From Paratinospora sagittata (taxonomy: Eukaryota; Streptophyta; Magnoliopsida; Ranunculales; Menispermaceae), in NCBI GenBank assembly GCA_035771175.1, contig CM069596.1, forward strand, positions 13,163,001 through 13,227,000: 64,000 bases of DNA, given 5' to 3'. The notes under the pieces are model-generated. The model did not search any database and had not been told where the DNA came from. It saw only the letters and a list, made by a program, of their open reading frames with translations. This document shows positions 19,288 to 32,229 of the stretch, in pieces (the stretch's first letter is position 1; every line of letters begins with the position of its first letter). The translations under genes and the position numbers were made by a program.

Positions 19288-22200
19288 AGACTGAACTTCG
19301 TCCTCGAAGTTTTAAGGTTAAGAAATTACCTAAGCCCATGAACTCGGCAAAGTGCTCCATCATGTAGTCCTCACGCTCCCAAGTAACCTGCTCCTCGCCA
19401 TGGAACTGCCATCTCACCTTAACCATCGGAATCTCGCGGTTACGTAACCTCTGGACCTTCCGGTCAAGTATTTGAATAGGTTCCTCATCATAAGTCCCAT
19501 CCTGCCTCAGTTCAATGTTCCTCCAGTCCAAGACGTGATCAAAATCACTCATGTACACTCTCAACATTGACACATGAAAGGCATTGTGAACTGCTGCTAG
19601 CTGAGGTGGCAAGGCTAATCGGTAAGCGACGGGGCCAATTCATTCTAAAACCTAGAACGGCCCAATAAGTCTTGGAGCGAGTTTGCCTTTTATCCCAAAT
19701 CTAGTTTGGCCCTTTTGAGGTGAGACCTTCAATAAAACTTGGTCACCCACCTCGAGCTCTACGGTCTTTCGCTTGTCATCAGTGTAACTCTTCTGCCTGT
19801 CTTGGGCAACCTTCATATTATGCTTGATCCTCTTAATCTTCTCTGTGTGTTCATGTACAAACTCTGGTCCCATCACCGCAACATCCCCTACCTCCATCCA
19901 ACAGATCGGAGATCTACAGGGTCGACCATACAATGCCTCAAAAGGAGCCATGGCAATACTGGACTGATAGCTGTTGTTGTACGCGAACTCACACAGATGT
20001 ATGTACTCCTTCCAGTTACCACTGGACTCAAGGACACAAGCTCGAAGCATATCCTCTAAAATCGATATCAACCTCTCAGACTAGCCATCCGTCTGGGGGT
20101 GAAAAGCGGTACTGAGATCTAGTCTAGTGCCGAGCTGCCTCTGCAACCCCTGCCAGAATACCGATGTAAACCTCGGATCCCTATTTGACACAATCGAAAC
20201 TGGTACTCCATGTAATCTGACTATCTCCCGCATATAGAGTTTGCTCAGCTTGTCAATAGAATCCCTAGTGTTCATCGATAGAAAGTGAGCGGACTTGGTC
20301 AAGCGATCAATAATAACCCAAACAACATTATGTCTCCTCGGGGTGTTGGGTAATCCCACAACAAAGTCCATAGTGACGTGCTCCCATTTCCACTCAGGAA
20401 TGGCGAGCGGTTGCATCTGCTCTCCAGGCCTCTGATGCTCAGCTTTGACTCTCTGACAAATCTCACACCTCTGAATGAACTGAGCTATCTCTCTCTTCAT
20501 GTCGGACCACCAATACATTCTTTTCATATCATGATACATCTTGGTTCCACTAGGATGAATAGCATAATGAGATCTGTGAGCCTCTTGAAGAACACTCTGT
20601 CTGAGTCATGGATCTGCGGGAACCCATAAACGTCCCCTAAATCTCAAGGCACCATCAGATGACAAGTGCCAATCAGTAAAATCACCGCTCTCAGCCCAAG
20701 ACTTGTACATCCCATGATCAACGTCAAGTCTCTGTTGGTCAATTACCTCATGGACTTGTGTAGGCTGAGCTCTCATTTGAACACATATCACAATCTGATC
20801 TGAAGGGGTAGCACATATACTCATAACCGTAGCCGCCTCAAGTAGTCTCCACTCATGAGACATCTGGCGTGCAACCATAACTGTCTCTACCCGCTTCCTG
20901 CTCAACGCATCAGCCACTACATTGGCTTTACCTGGGTGGTATTCCAATGTAAAATCATAGTCTTTGAGGAGCTCTAACCACCTTCTCTGCATCATGTTCA
21001 ATTCCTTCTGAGAGAACAAGTACTTGAGGCTCTTATGGTCAGAATATAGAGTGAATCTCTCACCATAGAGATAATGCCTCCAAATCTTCAAAGCAAAAAC
21101 CACTGCGGCCAGTTCTAAGTCATGAACAGGGTAGTTCTTTTTATGCACCTTCAACTGCCTCGATGCATAAGCAATGACCCTATCCTTCTGCATCAACACG
21201 CAACCTAAGCCGATGTGAGAGGCATCGGTATAGATAACCAACTCCTGATCAGGCTCTGGCAAAATTAACACTGGCGTAGATGTCAATCTTTTCTTCAGCT
21301 CTAAAAAGGCATTCTCACACTCCTCGGTCCATACAAAGGACACATCTTTCTGGGTAAGCCTAGTCATAGGCGTAGCTATCTTGGAGAATCCCTGAACGAA
21401 TCTCCTATAGTAACCAGCTAACCCAAGAAAGCTTCTGATCTCGATCACTGTGGTAGGCCTACGCCAACTGATAATGGCTTCAACCTTAGACGGATCAACT
21501 GAAATACCCTCAGAACTCACCACATGACCTAAGAACTTCACTTCGGTGATCCAAAACTCGCACTTGCTCAGCTTTGCATATAGCCTATGCTCTCTCAGAG
21601 TTTGCAAGGTCACTCTAAGGTGTTCTTCATGCTCAGCCTGAGTCTTGGAATACACCAATATGTCATCAATGAAGACGATGACAAACTTATCCAGATACTG
21701 CCTAAAGACCCTCTGCATCAGGTCCATGAACATCGCTGGTGCATTAGTCACACCAAATGGCATCACAAGGAACTCATAATGTCCATAGCGGGTTCTGAAT
21801 GCTGTCTTAGGCACATCCTCCTCCCTGATCCTCAACTGATGATACCCGGAGCGCAAATCAATCTTTGAAAAATACCTCGCTTCCCTCAACTGATCAAACA
21901 AGTCATCAATCCTTGGGAGAGGATATTTGTTCTTGATGGTCACCCTATTCAATTGGCGATAGTCGATGCACAACCGCAAGCTCCCATCTTTCTTTTTCAC
22001 AAAAAGAACTGGAGCTCCCCAGGGTGACACGCTCGGGCAAATAAAGCCCTTAGCCAATAACTCCTCGAGCTATTTCTGCAACTCTCTCAACTCGGCTGGC
22101 GCCATTCTATATGGTGCCATGGAGATAGGCTTCGTGCCAGGGACTAGTTCAATAATGAAATCGATCTCTCGCTTCGGTGGTAATCCTGGAAGATCTGCAG

Positions 22201-24037
22201 GGAACACATCTGGAAAGTCCCTAACAATGGCAATATCCTCGAGTATCACCTCACTAGTTTCTTCTTCATCAGGCACTAACCCAGCCAAAATCTTTCTATC
22301 TCCATCAGTCACAAATCTACCCTTTGTGACTGTCTGGTCTGAAGCTCTACCCTGTAGTGTAAACACTGGGTGTCCGGGGATCTGAAAAATGATTCTCTTC
22401 GCGAAACAGTCGACAAATGCATGATAAGCCGCGAGCCAATTCATCCCTAGAATTGCATCAAACTCTAAAAACTCTAGGACTCGAAAATCAATAGGCATCT
22501 CAACATCACCAATCTGAACCACACACTGGCTACAGATCATGTTCGGGTAGATCCTTTCCCCAGCTACAGTACTCACCACTAACCATGTACTAGCCCTAAT
22601 GGGAGTCAAATGCAAACTATCTACCATACGTCCAGATACGAATGATAATGTAGAACCAGCATCAAATAATACATGCATAGAAGTACCACAAATAATAAGA
22701 GTACCTTCCACCAAAGTCCTGGATGCTGTCGGGTCTGGCTCAGTAGCTGCCTTCGCTGTCTCTCTGGCACTGGACTGCTGCACAAATCCCTGAGCTCTCT
22801 GAAAATTCGGACACTCAAGCTTCCTATGCCCAGCCTGCCCACAATGAAAACATAAGAATGGAGCCCTGGGCGCAAATGACCCAGTCTGAGATGTCGTCAC
22901 ATAACTTCCTCGGCCTCTACCTCTGCCTCGGCCAGCAGTCTGTGGGAATTGGGGTCTCGGTGCACTCGGTGCCTGAATAGGAATCGGGACAGGAGAGGAA
23001 ACCACTGGTGAGGCCATCATACCAGTCTGAACCTGGGATGCCTTACTCTGAGCACCATCAGACTGTGCTCTTCCATAAAACTTTCTCTTCCTTTCCCATC
23101 TTCCCTTCTTCCACGGAGTCTGAAACTGTCCCCCAGACTCTGCTTGTGAAGTCTGTTCACCTGGAGCTGCCAGTGTAGACATACCATCAACCCACTCAGC
23201 CAACTCGTACTGTTTGGCCCTCTGGACCACTGTGGTAAAATCAGTCATCCTCGTCACAGACAAGGCCTATCGGATCGCTGGCCTTAGGTTCAAAGAAAAC
23301 CTCATAATCTTGTCACTCGGCGTCTGAACTAACCCAGGGGCATAAACTGCGAGCTGCCTAAATCTGAGCTCGTACTCCCTGACTGACATGGTGCCCTGTG
23401 CGAGATTCAAAAACTCGAGTTGTTTAGCCTGCCTCTCAGTCTCTGGAACGTAAGCCTGTAAGAACAACCGTTTGAAGGTGTCCCAACTCTTCACTGCCCC
23501 CTGTGTATCCAACACTGAAAGCCACCAGTCCTCTGCATCACTCTCCAGCGTGTGAGCAGCACATAGGACCTGAGACTCCTCATCAAGCTCTAAGGAGCGA
23601 CTGATCTTCTCGACATTCTTCAGCCAATCTTCGGCCTTCTTCAAGTCAACCCCACCAGTGAATTCCTTAGGCTTTAGCTTCATGAACTTCTCTAGCAGTC
23701 TGATCCGCCGATCAGTGGGGTTCTCCACAACAATAGGAGCAGGTGTAGGCATAGGCTGAGGTACAGCCATTTGAGGTCCTGCTGCCCCTGCAGCTCCACT
23801 AGCCTCGACCCCACTAGTGCCCGCCTCCTGAGGTATTGTTTGAGGTGACTGTCGAGCAATAGCCTCAACCTGCTGCACTAACGCCTGTATCTGTGAAGTC
23901 TGGGCTGCCATCAAGCGGCCCTGTGCCTGAATGCTCTCCTCCATCCTCCCCATCCGGTCATCATCGGATGGCCCTGTGTGTGGCTGTCCCAATCTCTCGC
24001 TCATCCTCATGACACTGAGAAGTAGAAATACGAGCAA
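19286..24037 (-). pseudogene. Gag-pol polyprotein of nested chromovirus, one frame with six stops
   Basis: A single frame of about 1584 codons. In order: gag (24037 down to about 22800) with zinc knuckle CFHCGQAGHRKLEC; protease with FDAG in place of the usual DSG/DTG; RT ([19 protein letters not shown]); RNase H (TDAS, DLEL, SDHKSL, VVADALS); integrase with HHCC finger (CEICQ) and core; chromodomain-like tail. Stops lie at 23267, about 22067, about 20603, about 20078, and two at about 19630-19650. Each is TAG where relatives have CAG (Gln) or TGA where they have CGA (Arg). No frameshift is present. The integrase motif SDRDPRF reads SNRDPRF, losing the presumed second catalytic Asp. The start may be an internal Met shortly after 24037. 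Confidence 0.88.
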
Positions 24038-24228
24038 CCATCACACATTAAAGAATTTAAAACATTAACAAAGCCTCATAACTACCCATATCATATAATA
24101 CACACAGAAAATATGATAGTAAGGCTTTTAAGTTAGTTCCTTTAAGCTTTTTAATCACCTAAATCTCTCACCCAATTCTTAGGTCAAAGTCATCTAAGTC
24201 CAATACACAGACCAAACCTAGTAAAATA

Positions 24229-24243
24229 AGGCACTGATACTAA
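24229..24243 (-). other. Primer-binding site of nested chromovirus (decayed)
   Basis: Reading the minus strand away from the LTR gives TTAGTATCAGTGCC. It matches the initiator Met-tRNA primer site TGGTATCAGAGCC with a few differences, at least one of G-to-A type. Confidence 0.65.
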
Positions 24244-24244
24244 C

Positions 24245-27231
24245 TGTGGCGACCCCGCGCCCCGGACCACCAACCCCACAAGGAATGGCGTACGGAATGC
24301 CGGGGCGGGACGCCCGGCGTAGGCATCTCCGACCACTCATCAACTCCTGTGAGGTGGTTGAGACCCTACGAGTCTTATCTCAAACAACGACATAATATCA
24401 AAAGGTACTAAACAAAACTACCAACCGTATTAATCATCCAAGATAAGAGATAGTCCATAAAAATGAACCATAAATAAAATCATAATCCCAACAGTCCATT
24501 AAAATTGACATACACATAAAGTCCAAAATTGTGGGTACAATTAAAAACCGTCATATGCCCACATGGTCTATCTAACAAATCCCAACTCACCCATACTACA
24601 ATGTGGTAAGTATTATAATTACATAATCCAAAATATAATACTTCATAATTTAAAACACAGTTCAATCAAAATGCCTCTCAACTCACATCGAGGCTTTGGA
24701 TTCTCTCGCAGGCAAGGCCCTCAAGATATAACTACTCCTTTGCCCTTATTCGGGACAGAAGGACCTAAAAGAAGAAAATGAGGGTGAGCCAACGGTGCTC
24801 AGTGAATAGAATTCAAATATGCTATCAATACTCATTAATAAATATCATGTATGCATGTCAATGTGTAGCATGATTAAAAGCTCATAACATATAGATATCA
24901 AGCATTTATAATAAGTTCGATGCAAGTAAAAACTTATCAATTTGGATCCACATTCCACATGCATTGGGTTACTAGTGCACGTCTATTTCACCGTACCATT
25001 GATCCCAATCATGTTTATTTTGGGTTACTAGTGCACGTCTATTTCACCGTACCGTTGACCCCAATCTCTTCCTTTCCTCAAACCCTCCTATGACAAGGTT
25101 AAGTCCCCCTATTAGCCAGATAGATGGGCCCAACCAAAGTCATAAGGTTTTCTCAAATCAATGCATCATTCAAAACATTAGAACACATTCATGCTTTCAA
25201 CATACAATATATAAGTGATATGATGACATAAAAGATACAATCATAAATGAAGTCTACTCACAACCAAGCCTCGCGAGAGTATTTAACCACACACGACCAC
25301 CAAACCGAATCAACCCAATCAAGATCCTGAAACATACATCAATATCCTACCATACATCAATTTCTATGCTCAATCACATAGACATTACACATCAACCCTA
25401 AATCAGCCTACGTATAAACAATAGGCCTAAATCCCATCTAATCCCATCATTCAACTCAAATCACATGACTTAGGCCTCTAAGGCATAGTTCTTATACATA
25501 AACCATTCTATTAATCCAAAATACTGATTTTCAATTCCTTTAGGCATAAACATGCCCAAATTGGGTCACTTGATCACAAGTAGGCCTAACCCATGATATG
25601 GTCACAACCACCAAATCAGTAGCATAATCAACCCTAATCATGCTTAATTAAACATAAGTTGCATCAATTCATTGATTCTAGGCCAAAAGCATCAAAAGCC
25701 CTAAAATATAAAATTTTCCATACTTAAGCCATATTGTCGATTTACACTAGGTCACCATGTTCAGCCATGTATATCACTGATTTTGCATCATGGGTTCATC
25801 AACAATGGCAACTAGGTCAACATAGTTGACATGCAAGATATTTGGAAAGGTCTAAGTTCATATTCTAAATTTAGGTCTAATACAAGCAACCCTACCAATT
25901 CTTCATTTACTATTCTATTCAGATGTATCAATATACCAACAGAAATATGTAATCACAAAAAGCAACCGTACAGATTGAAGTATGTGAAGAAGCAAACCTT
26001 CTGTCCAAATATCAGCCCAATCCAACGGTGGACCGAAAAGATATGTATATTTGATGAACAAGTCTCTAATCAGACAATTTCTCCTTTCCGGCTGCAAATA
26101 CTCAAACTTAGATGACTATATCACACAAACTGCTAAACACATAAACATCTCCACCGTTCGAATACCGAAATATCCGTTATAAACTACATACCCAAATTTG
26201 ATATCCATCCAACGGTAGATTGTGGAGATCTACAAGTTTGAGCGAAACGGTACGAGAAATTCAGACTTTCCGACCAGCTTTGTTTCAGAGGTTAGATCTC
26301 TCAGGAAAAACATCTAATCAAGATCTTCACCGTTTCAAATCCAGAAATATATGTTGTACACTATGTACCCAAATTTTATATCCATCCAACGGTAGATTAA
26401 GGAGATCTATAAGTTTGAGCAAAACGGTGCGAGAAATCCAGACTTTCCAACCAGCCTTGTTTGAGTGGTTAGATCTCCTAGACGAAACCTCTGATCAAGA
26501 TCGCCACCACCAGAATGAATAACCATAAGCTACGAACTTGCTGACAAAGTTTGAGCTCAATCTGACCATATATCCTAAAGATCCAGCCCTTTGATGAAAA
26601 TGTCACAGAGATCTTCCTCCTGCAACTCCCTCCTTCTTTCTCTTCTTCTTTCCTTTCTCTTCTTTTCTTTCTCTTCTTTTTTTTCCTTTCTCTCCACTCA
26701 CCTCTTTCTAGCACTTCCTTGATTCCCTCCTCCACTCATCTCACTTTCTAGCACATTCTTGGATTCTCTCCTCCACTCACCTCACTTTCTAGCACATTCT
26801 TGGATTAGAGAAGTGGGCATGGGACACCTGTCCACTTTCATGCACCAACCTTCACATGTGTTGGTGTCATACTACCCATACCAACCACATGTACTTTAAC
26901 CAATCTCATGCTTCCATGTATTTTAAATGTTCAATCCATTTAATACACCAAATTTTCATTCTTATTTATCTTTTTATTCAATCAATCCTAACCCATATTA
27001 ATTCATGGTTTAATGGGCCCATGCATAAATAATAACATATGCATTATACTTTAATTTAACATGACCCATATACAATTTATGATACACATATTTATATACA
27101 TTATCAAGCATCAACTATACAAACATTAAACAACCATCAAACAAACACCAAACATATCAAGGCAACACATAGAGTTTGGGCAAAATGTAATTGGGTTATG
27201 GGCTATATGAAATAATTTTCGGGGCGTCACA
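24245..27231 (-). repeat. 5' LTR of nested chromovirus (2987 bp)
   Basis: On the plus strand it starts TGTGGCGACCCC and ends GGGGCGTCACA. It is nearly identical by eye to 16323-19274. Differences include a duplicated GGGTTACTAGTGCACGTC block of nearly 60 bp (about 24966-25067) and one fewer 41-bp unit near 26695. In element orientation this copy would hold the active promoter. Confidence 0.92.
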
Positions 27232-27236
27232 TAACT

Positions 27237-28230
27237 GTTCAGACGACCGTTCGTGAGACCGCGACCAATCAGGTTGTCACTGTTCAGGCACCTGTGAGAT
27301 CTGGGTCGGAGACTCAAACCGACCAGATTACGAAATACAAGAGGCTGCAACCTCTTACTTTTGCTGGCACCATTGATGCTGAAGAGGTGCAGAAATGGCT
27401 GGATGTGTCAAAGAAGGTTCTCGATGCAGTAGGAGTCGATGAGGCTCAAAAGATTCCACTTGCGACCTACCAACTTATTGGTGGAGCAAATACATGGTGG
27501 ATAACAGTAAAGGAGGACCCAAGGGTCAACACTACGGACATTACTTGACAATAGTTCGAGTCACTGTTTATTGATGAGTACTTCCCTGGAGTACTTCCCA
27601 GGCGTTGTGAAGAGGCAGAAGCGCCAGGAGTTCGCCAAACTATACCAAAGCGGCATGCAAGTCAGGGAATACACTGGCAAGTTTAAAGAATTATCGGTCT
27701 ACTCTCTTTCCACCATCTCAACGGAGCAAGATAAGACCGAGAAATTCTACAATGGCCTTCGTCTTGACATTCGACAAGCATTGTCGATCTTAGATCTCAA
27801 GATTTACAAGGAGGTCATTGACAAGGCCATGAGATTTGAGTAGGAAAAGATTGCGCAGGAGCAGAGACTGAATAGGAAAAAATGGCCTGCGACGTTTTCT
27901 CAACAGTGCACGTAATAGGGCAACAAGAAGAAGCCCTACTATAATCAAAACCCAGCCCTCGCAGCCCCTATTAAAAAGATTGAGGCCACGACACCTGCAG
28001 CTGAACCATCTAACCATGGCCATCAGGGTTTTCGCAATCATGGCCGCGGAGGCCGTAACGGCAAGGGTGGCTGTCGAAACGGCAATGGCAGAGGTGGTGG
28101 TTAGCACCACAATCAGCATGACCAACAGAACCATCAGCAGCAGAGGCTGACGTGTTACAATTGAGGCTAGCAGGGCCATGTAAGAAATGCTTGTCCACAC
28201 CTTCAGCAACTTATTCCCGTTGTTCCAGTC
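27237..28230 (+). pseudogene. gag of element A, main part
   Basis: It resumes after the nested insertion. The 27294-27548 stretch carries the gag core (ITKYKRLQPLTFAG..., GGANTWW); a stop follows at 27546, and a second stretch (27571-27843) is in another frame after a 13-base duplication (TACTTCCC repeated near 27580-27600). The zinc knuckle near 28147-28200 (CYN-stop-G-x-QGHVRNACP) has a stop at the second Cys. The product would be the structural capsid/nucleocapsid protein of the virus-like particle. Confidence 0.78.
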
Positions 28231-28339
28231 CAACAAGCACCACCTGCTGCTAATGCCCAACCCAGGCAGAACCAGGGGCAACGGAACCAGGGCAGAGCAT
28301 TTGCTTTCGCTCAACAACCTCTCCCAGAAAACAATGTCG

Positions 28340-31300
28340 TCGAAGGTGCATTTCCCTTGTTTAATACAATGGTGTATGTCTTGTTCGATTCGGGTTCTAC
28401 ACATTCTTTTATATCGTCTGCATTGGTAAGACATTTAGGGTTGCATCCTGAACCCACAGAAATCACAATCCATGTCACATTACCTTTAGGATCTGGTACT
28501 GACATGAATTTGCAGTGTTCTCGATGTGAGCTTCGAATGGCGGAACAATTGATATATGCAGATCTTTTTGTGATGGACATTGAAGACTTCAACATCATCC
28601 TCGGCATGGACTAGCTCGCACCACTGAATGCAAGGATCGATTGTATGAAAAAGCAAGTTCAGTTAACCTTGCCCACGGGGGAGCTTGTCAAGATTCAGGG
28701 AACAAGGAAATGGATACACAAATCGACTGCTGCACTTCTCAAAGCACAGCTTTGAGCTCTATCCCTTGGTGATGAAAATGAATCACCAGGACTGTACCCT
28801 CTCGAAGTACACGATGTCCCTGTAATATCTAAATTCTCAACAATTTTTCTAAATGACCTTCCTGGTCTACCTCCAGTTAGGGAATTCAATTTTGAAATCA
28901 ATCTCATACCTGGGACTAGGCCTATCTCAATTCCACCATACAGAATGTCAAATATCGAGCTAGTCGAATTAGACAAACAACTAAAGGAATTACAGAGTAA
29001 TGGCTTCATCAGAAAAAGTTCATCACCCTAGGGCCTTCCAGTTCTGTTTGTTCGCAAAAAAGATGGTTCGTTACGACTTTGCATCAACTGTCGCAAGCTG
29101 AATAACGTTACCATTAAGAATAGATATCCGTTGCCCAGGATCGATGACTTGTTTGACCAACTTAGAGATACCAAATACTTCTCTAAGATTGATTTACGAT
29201 TCGGTTATCACCAACTCCGGATCTGAGAGTCGGACATTACCAAGACGACATTCAAAACTCGGTACGGTCATGTTGTTCTGTCTAACAAATGCACCTGTTG
29301 CATTCATGGATTTGATGAACCGCATCTTCAGGTTATACTTAGACCGATTTGTGGTGATTTTCGTGGACGATATCTTGATATATTCCTCAACCGAAGAAGA
29401 CCATAAGATACATCTGAAGATAGTCCTCCAGAACTTGAAAAGCCACCAGTTGTATGCAAAGTTGAGTAAGTGCGAATTTTGGGCGAAGCGAGTTCAATTC
29501 CTAGGCCATGTGGTCTCAGGCAATGGCATTGAGGTGGATCCTTCTAGGGTTGAAGCGGCTTTAAACTAGAAGCAACCTACCACTATTACTCAGATTAGGA
29601 GTTTTCTTGGTTTGGCTGGCTCTTACAGACATTTCATCAAGGACTTCTCAAAGATTGCTGAACCTATGACAAAGCTCACTCGGAAAGACATGCGATTCAT
29701 CTGGAATCCTGCCTGTGAAACATCATTTCAGGAATTGAAGAAGTGCCTCACGACGCACCAGTTCTAATTACTCCAAGAAATGCACTTGGATTTTCACTAT
29801 ACACCGACGCCTCTCTCCAAGGCTTAGGCGTCGTACCAATGCAAGAAGGCCAAGTTGTTGCATATGCCTCGAGGCAACTGAAGATTCATGAGGGCAATTA
29901 CCCAGCACATGACTTGGAACTTACAACTGTTGTATTTGCACTGAAGCTATGGCGTCATTACCTATACGATGAATGGTTTGAGGTCTTCTCTGATCACAAG
30001 AGTCTTAAGTACATCTACACCCAGAGAGACTTAAACCTCCGCCAAAGATGATGGTTGGAATTCTTGAAAGATTATGACTTTCAACTCCAGTACCATCCCG
30101 ATACGACCAATGTTGTGGCTGATGCCCTGAGTATAAAATCTTATGTTTCTTGCACTCTTAACTTTGAAATGGGGAAGTTGGCTACAGAGATGGAGAATTT
30201 TAACCTACAACTGATCGAGGAGGGAGCAAGATCCCGACTTTCTCAATTGTCAACCAACTCTGAGCCGGGAAAGATTTCAGCACCTTAGTATGTTAATTGA
30301 GAAACGCAAAATTCTACTCAGCGGACAGGACCGTCCTCACTGGTCAGTCTCTGAAGACGGGGCCCTTTTCTATAAAAAATGTCTATGTCTACCGAACGAT
30401 CTTGAGGTTCGGAAAGATGTACAAGGATGTCAAGATGCGATTCTGGGGGTGATAAGATGTACAAGGATGTCAAGAGACAATTCTGGTTTCTCTGGAATGA
30501 AGAAGGCGATTGCACACTTCGTTGCTTGATGCCTCGTTTGCCAGCAAGTTAAGGCAGAACAAAGATTTCCCTCTAGACTTCTCCAGACGTTACCTATTGG
30601 AGTATGGAAGTGGGAGAACATCGCAATGGATTTTGTTACGGCTTTGCCTCGAAAGAATAAAAGGAAAGATGTTATCTAGGTTATCATTGACAGACTTACA
30701 AAGTCTGCACACTTTTTGCCAATAAAGTTCACGGATAACCCCGCCAAACTTGCCGAACTATATGAAAGAGATATCGTACGCCTCCATAACATACCACTCA
30801 CGATCGTCTCTGATCGAGACCCTCGATTCACATCAAAGTTTTGGCAAAGCTTCCAAAGTAGAATGGGCTCTAAGATCACCATGAGCACAGCCTTTGACCC
30901 TCAGACTGATAGACAGTCAGAGCGTCTTATCCAAATCTTGGAAGACATGTTACGGTGTTGCATTTTGGACTTTCATGACGGATGGGCAAAGTACTTACAT
31001 TTAGCTGAGTTTGCATACAACAACAGCTACCAAACTAGTTCAAGATACCGCAGTTGGGCCCGGAACTAGTTCAAGAAACTTGTGAGAAGACTACACTAGT
31101 AAAGGAGGGACTTCGTGTTACGCAAAGTCGACAGAAGAGTTATGCTGACAAGTGGAGGCAGTCTCTAGAATTTTATAAGGGGGACTTGATTTTTCTAAAA
31201 GTTCAGCCCACAAGAGGTGTCAAATGCTTTGGGATCAAAGGAAAGCTCTCCCCACGGTATATCGGTCCATTTCAGATCATTGAACGTATTGGCAAACTTG

Positions 31301-31605
31301 CTTATCGTCTGTCCCTTCCGTTGTCCAAGTCTAAGGTTCATGACGTTTTTTACGTATCCATGCTTTGAAAGTATCGCCCTGATCCTTCGCATATCATCCC
31401 TCTAGTCGAGGTTCAGGTTGAGGAAGGAAATAGGTATCAGGAGAGAGCGATACAGATTTGGGATATAAAAACTCAAGAACTAAGGTGATGAAGCATACCA
31501 CTTGTGAAGGTGCTCTGGGATCACCACGGAGTAGAGAAAGCAACATAGGAACTAGAAGCAACAATTAAACAGATATATCCTGAATTGTTTTCTAATACTA
31601 ACTGA
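28340..31605 (+). pseudogene. pol of element A (protease, RT, RNase H, integrase, chromodomain-like)
   Basis: The protease motif LFDSGSTHSF lies near 28380. RT is near 29040-29700 ([21 protein letters not shown]) with a stop in the GYHQLRI block and a shift near 29270. RNase H (29743-30130) keeps TDAS, DLEL, SDHKSL and VVADALS. Integrase (30290-31370) has lost its His pair through a local duplication (the ATGTACAAGGATGTCAAG text occurs twice, about 30416 and 30459) but keeps CLVCQQ, SDRDPRFTS and the SERLIQILEDM Glu block. A deletion after NNSYQTS removes part of the core. The tail ends in a YPELF block with a stop at 31603. Tekay-like chromovirus. Not functional. Confidence 0.82.
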
Positions 31606-31697
31606 TGATGTGATACATTGTACTATTTCACTTATCAATAAAATGATGAAACTTTGTTTACAAATATCCTAATACATCGTTTTTCACTTGAATAACT

Positions 31698-32196
31698 ATG
31701 CAGATGTCTGAAAATAATATCGATGGATATAGTGACGCACACACGCAATGGCCTCCTTGGCCACCTGTGGTGACACCTCCAGGATCTGAGTCTAGTCACA
31801 ACTACTTTGCATCACCACACAGACAACAATCCTTATCGCCAGAGCGTGCATGGCTTTTTCATAACAATTTTTCCCGAAACAATCCCATGCCCTCATCTTG
31901 GCAGGATCTTCTACCAAAATTGCCAGGTGGCCGTATTTAAACAACAGCATGATAAAAGCATCCCACTGCTCAACCTACCTCCCCTGAAATGATGCGACCA
32001 GCGCCATACACCACCACCTGTTGAGCAAAGGTTGGAATCTTCTGAGGACGAATCCGACTCCATTTACTCTCCATGATTTCATGATGTTGAGGATTCCACC
32101 GGCCACAGTGCCATTCAGGGACCATACAAGCATTACCCTGAACTAGCAAACGGCAGTGAATCTCACGCAGATAACTATCATGACTACTTGGACTGA
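31698..32196 (+). pseudogene. 3' accessory ORF of family 1 (copy A), function unknown
   Basis: The ATG at 31698 (MQMSENN start) lies 93 bases after the pol stop. The first 80 codons are open (31698-31940), with PSSWQDLLPKLPGGRI, and then stops appear. The second half keeps the acidic SEDESDS-like block and the tail of Asp, His and Tyr residues ending at a TGA (32194-32196), 17 bases before the polypurine tract. No known domain is recognised. The size and position would suit an extra structural or regulatory product; env-like features (signal peptide, transmembrane segment) are absent. Confidence 0.66.
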
Positions 32197-32213
32197 TTTG
32201 GAGGGCGAAATCC

Positions 32214-32229
32214 TTTTAAGGGGGGTAGA
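32214..32229 (+). other. Polypurine tract of element A
   Basis: TTTTAAGGGGGTAGAG abuts the 3' LTR start TGTAATACC. It is shared with B and C. Confidence 0.85.

Larger units (their letters stand above)
16323..27231 (-). mobile_element. Nested complete Ty3/gypsy chromovirus (Tekay/Del-like), TSD TAACT
   Basis: On the minus strand it has the 5' LTR 27231-24245, a primer site, one gag-pol frame (24037-19286), a polypurine tract and the 3' LTR 19274-16323. It is 10,909 bp and flanked by a perfect TAACT duplication (16318-16322, 27232-27236). Removing it restores the gag text of A as in B. Long LTRs, a TGTGACGCCCCG-type LTR start and the ILDRKVQRLR...VKVRWQFHG...TWE chromodomain-like tail point to the Tekay/Del lineage. 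The two LTRs are visibly very similar, so it is young. It carries six premature stops and is not autonomous. Confidence 0.93.

Noticed and set aside
28311..28607. Minus-strand frames opposite gag-protease of A (also 27790-28434 and 43164-43571)
   Set aside because: They are antisense shadows of gag and protease with no family signature.
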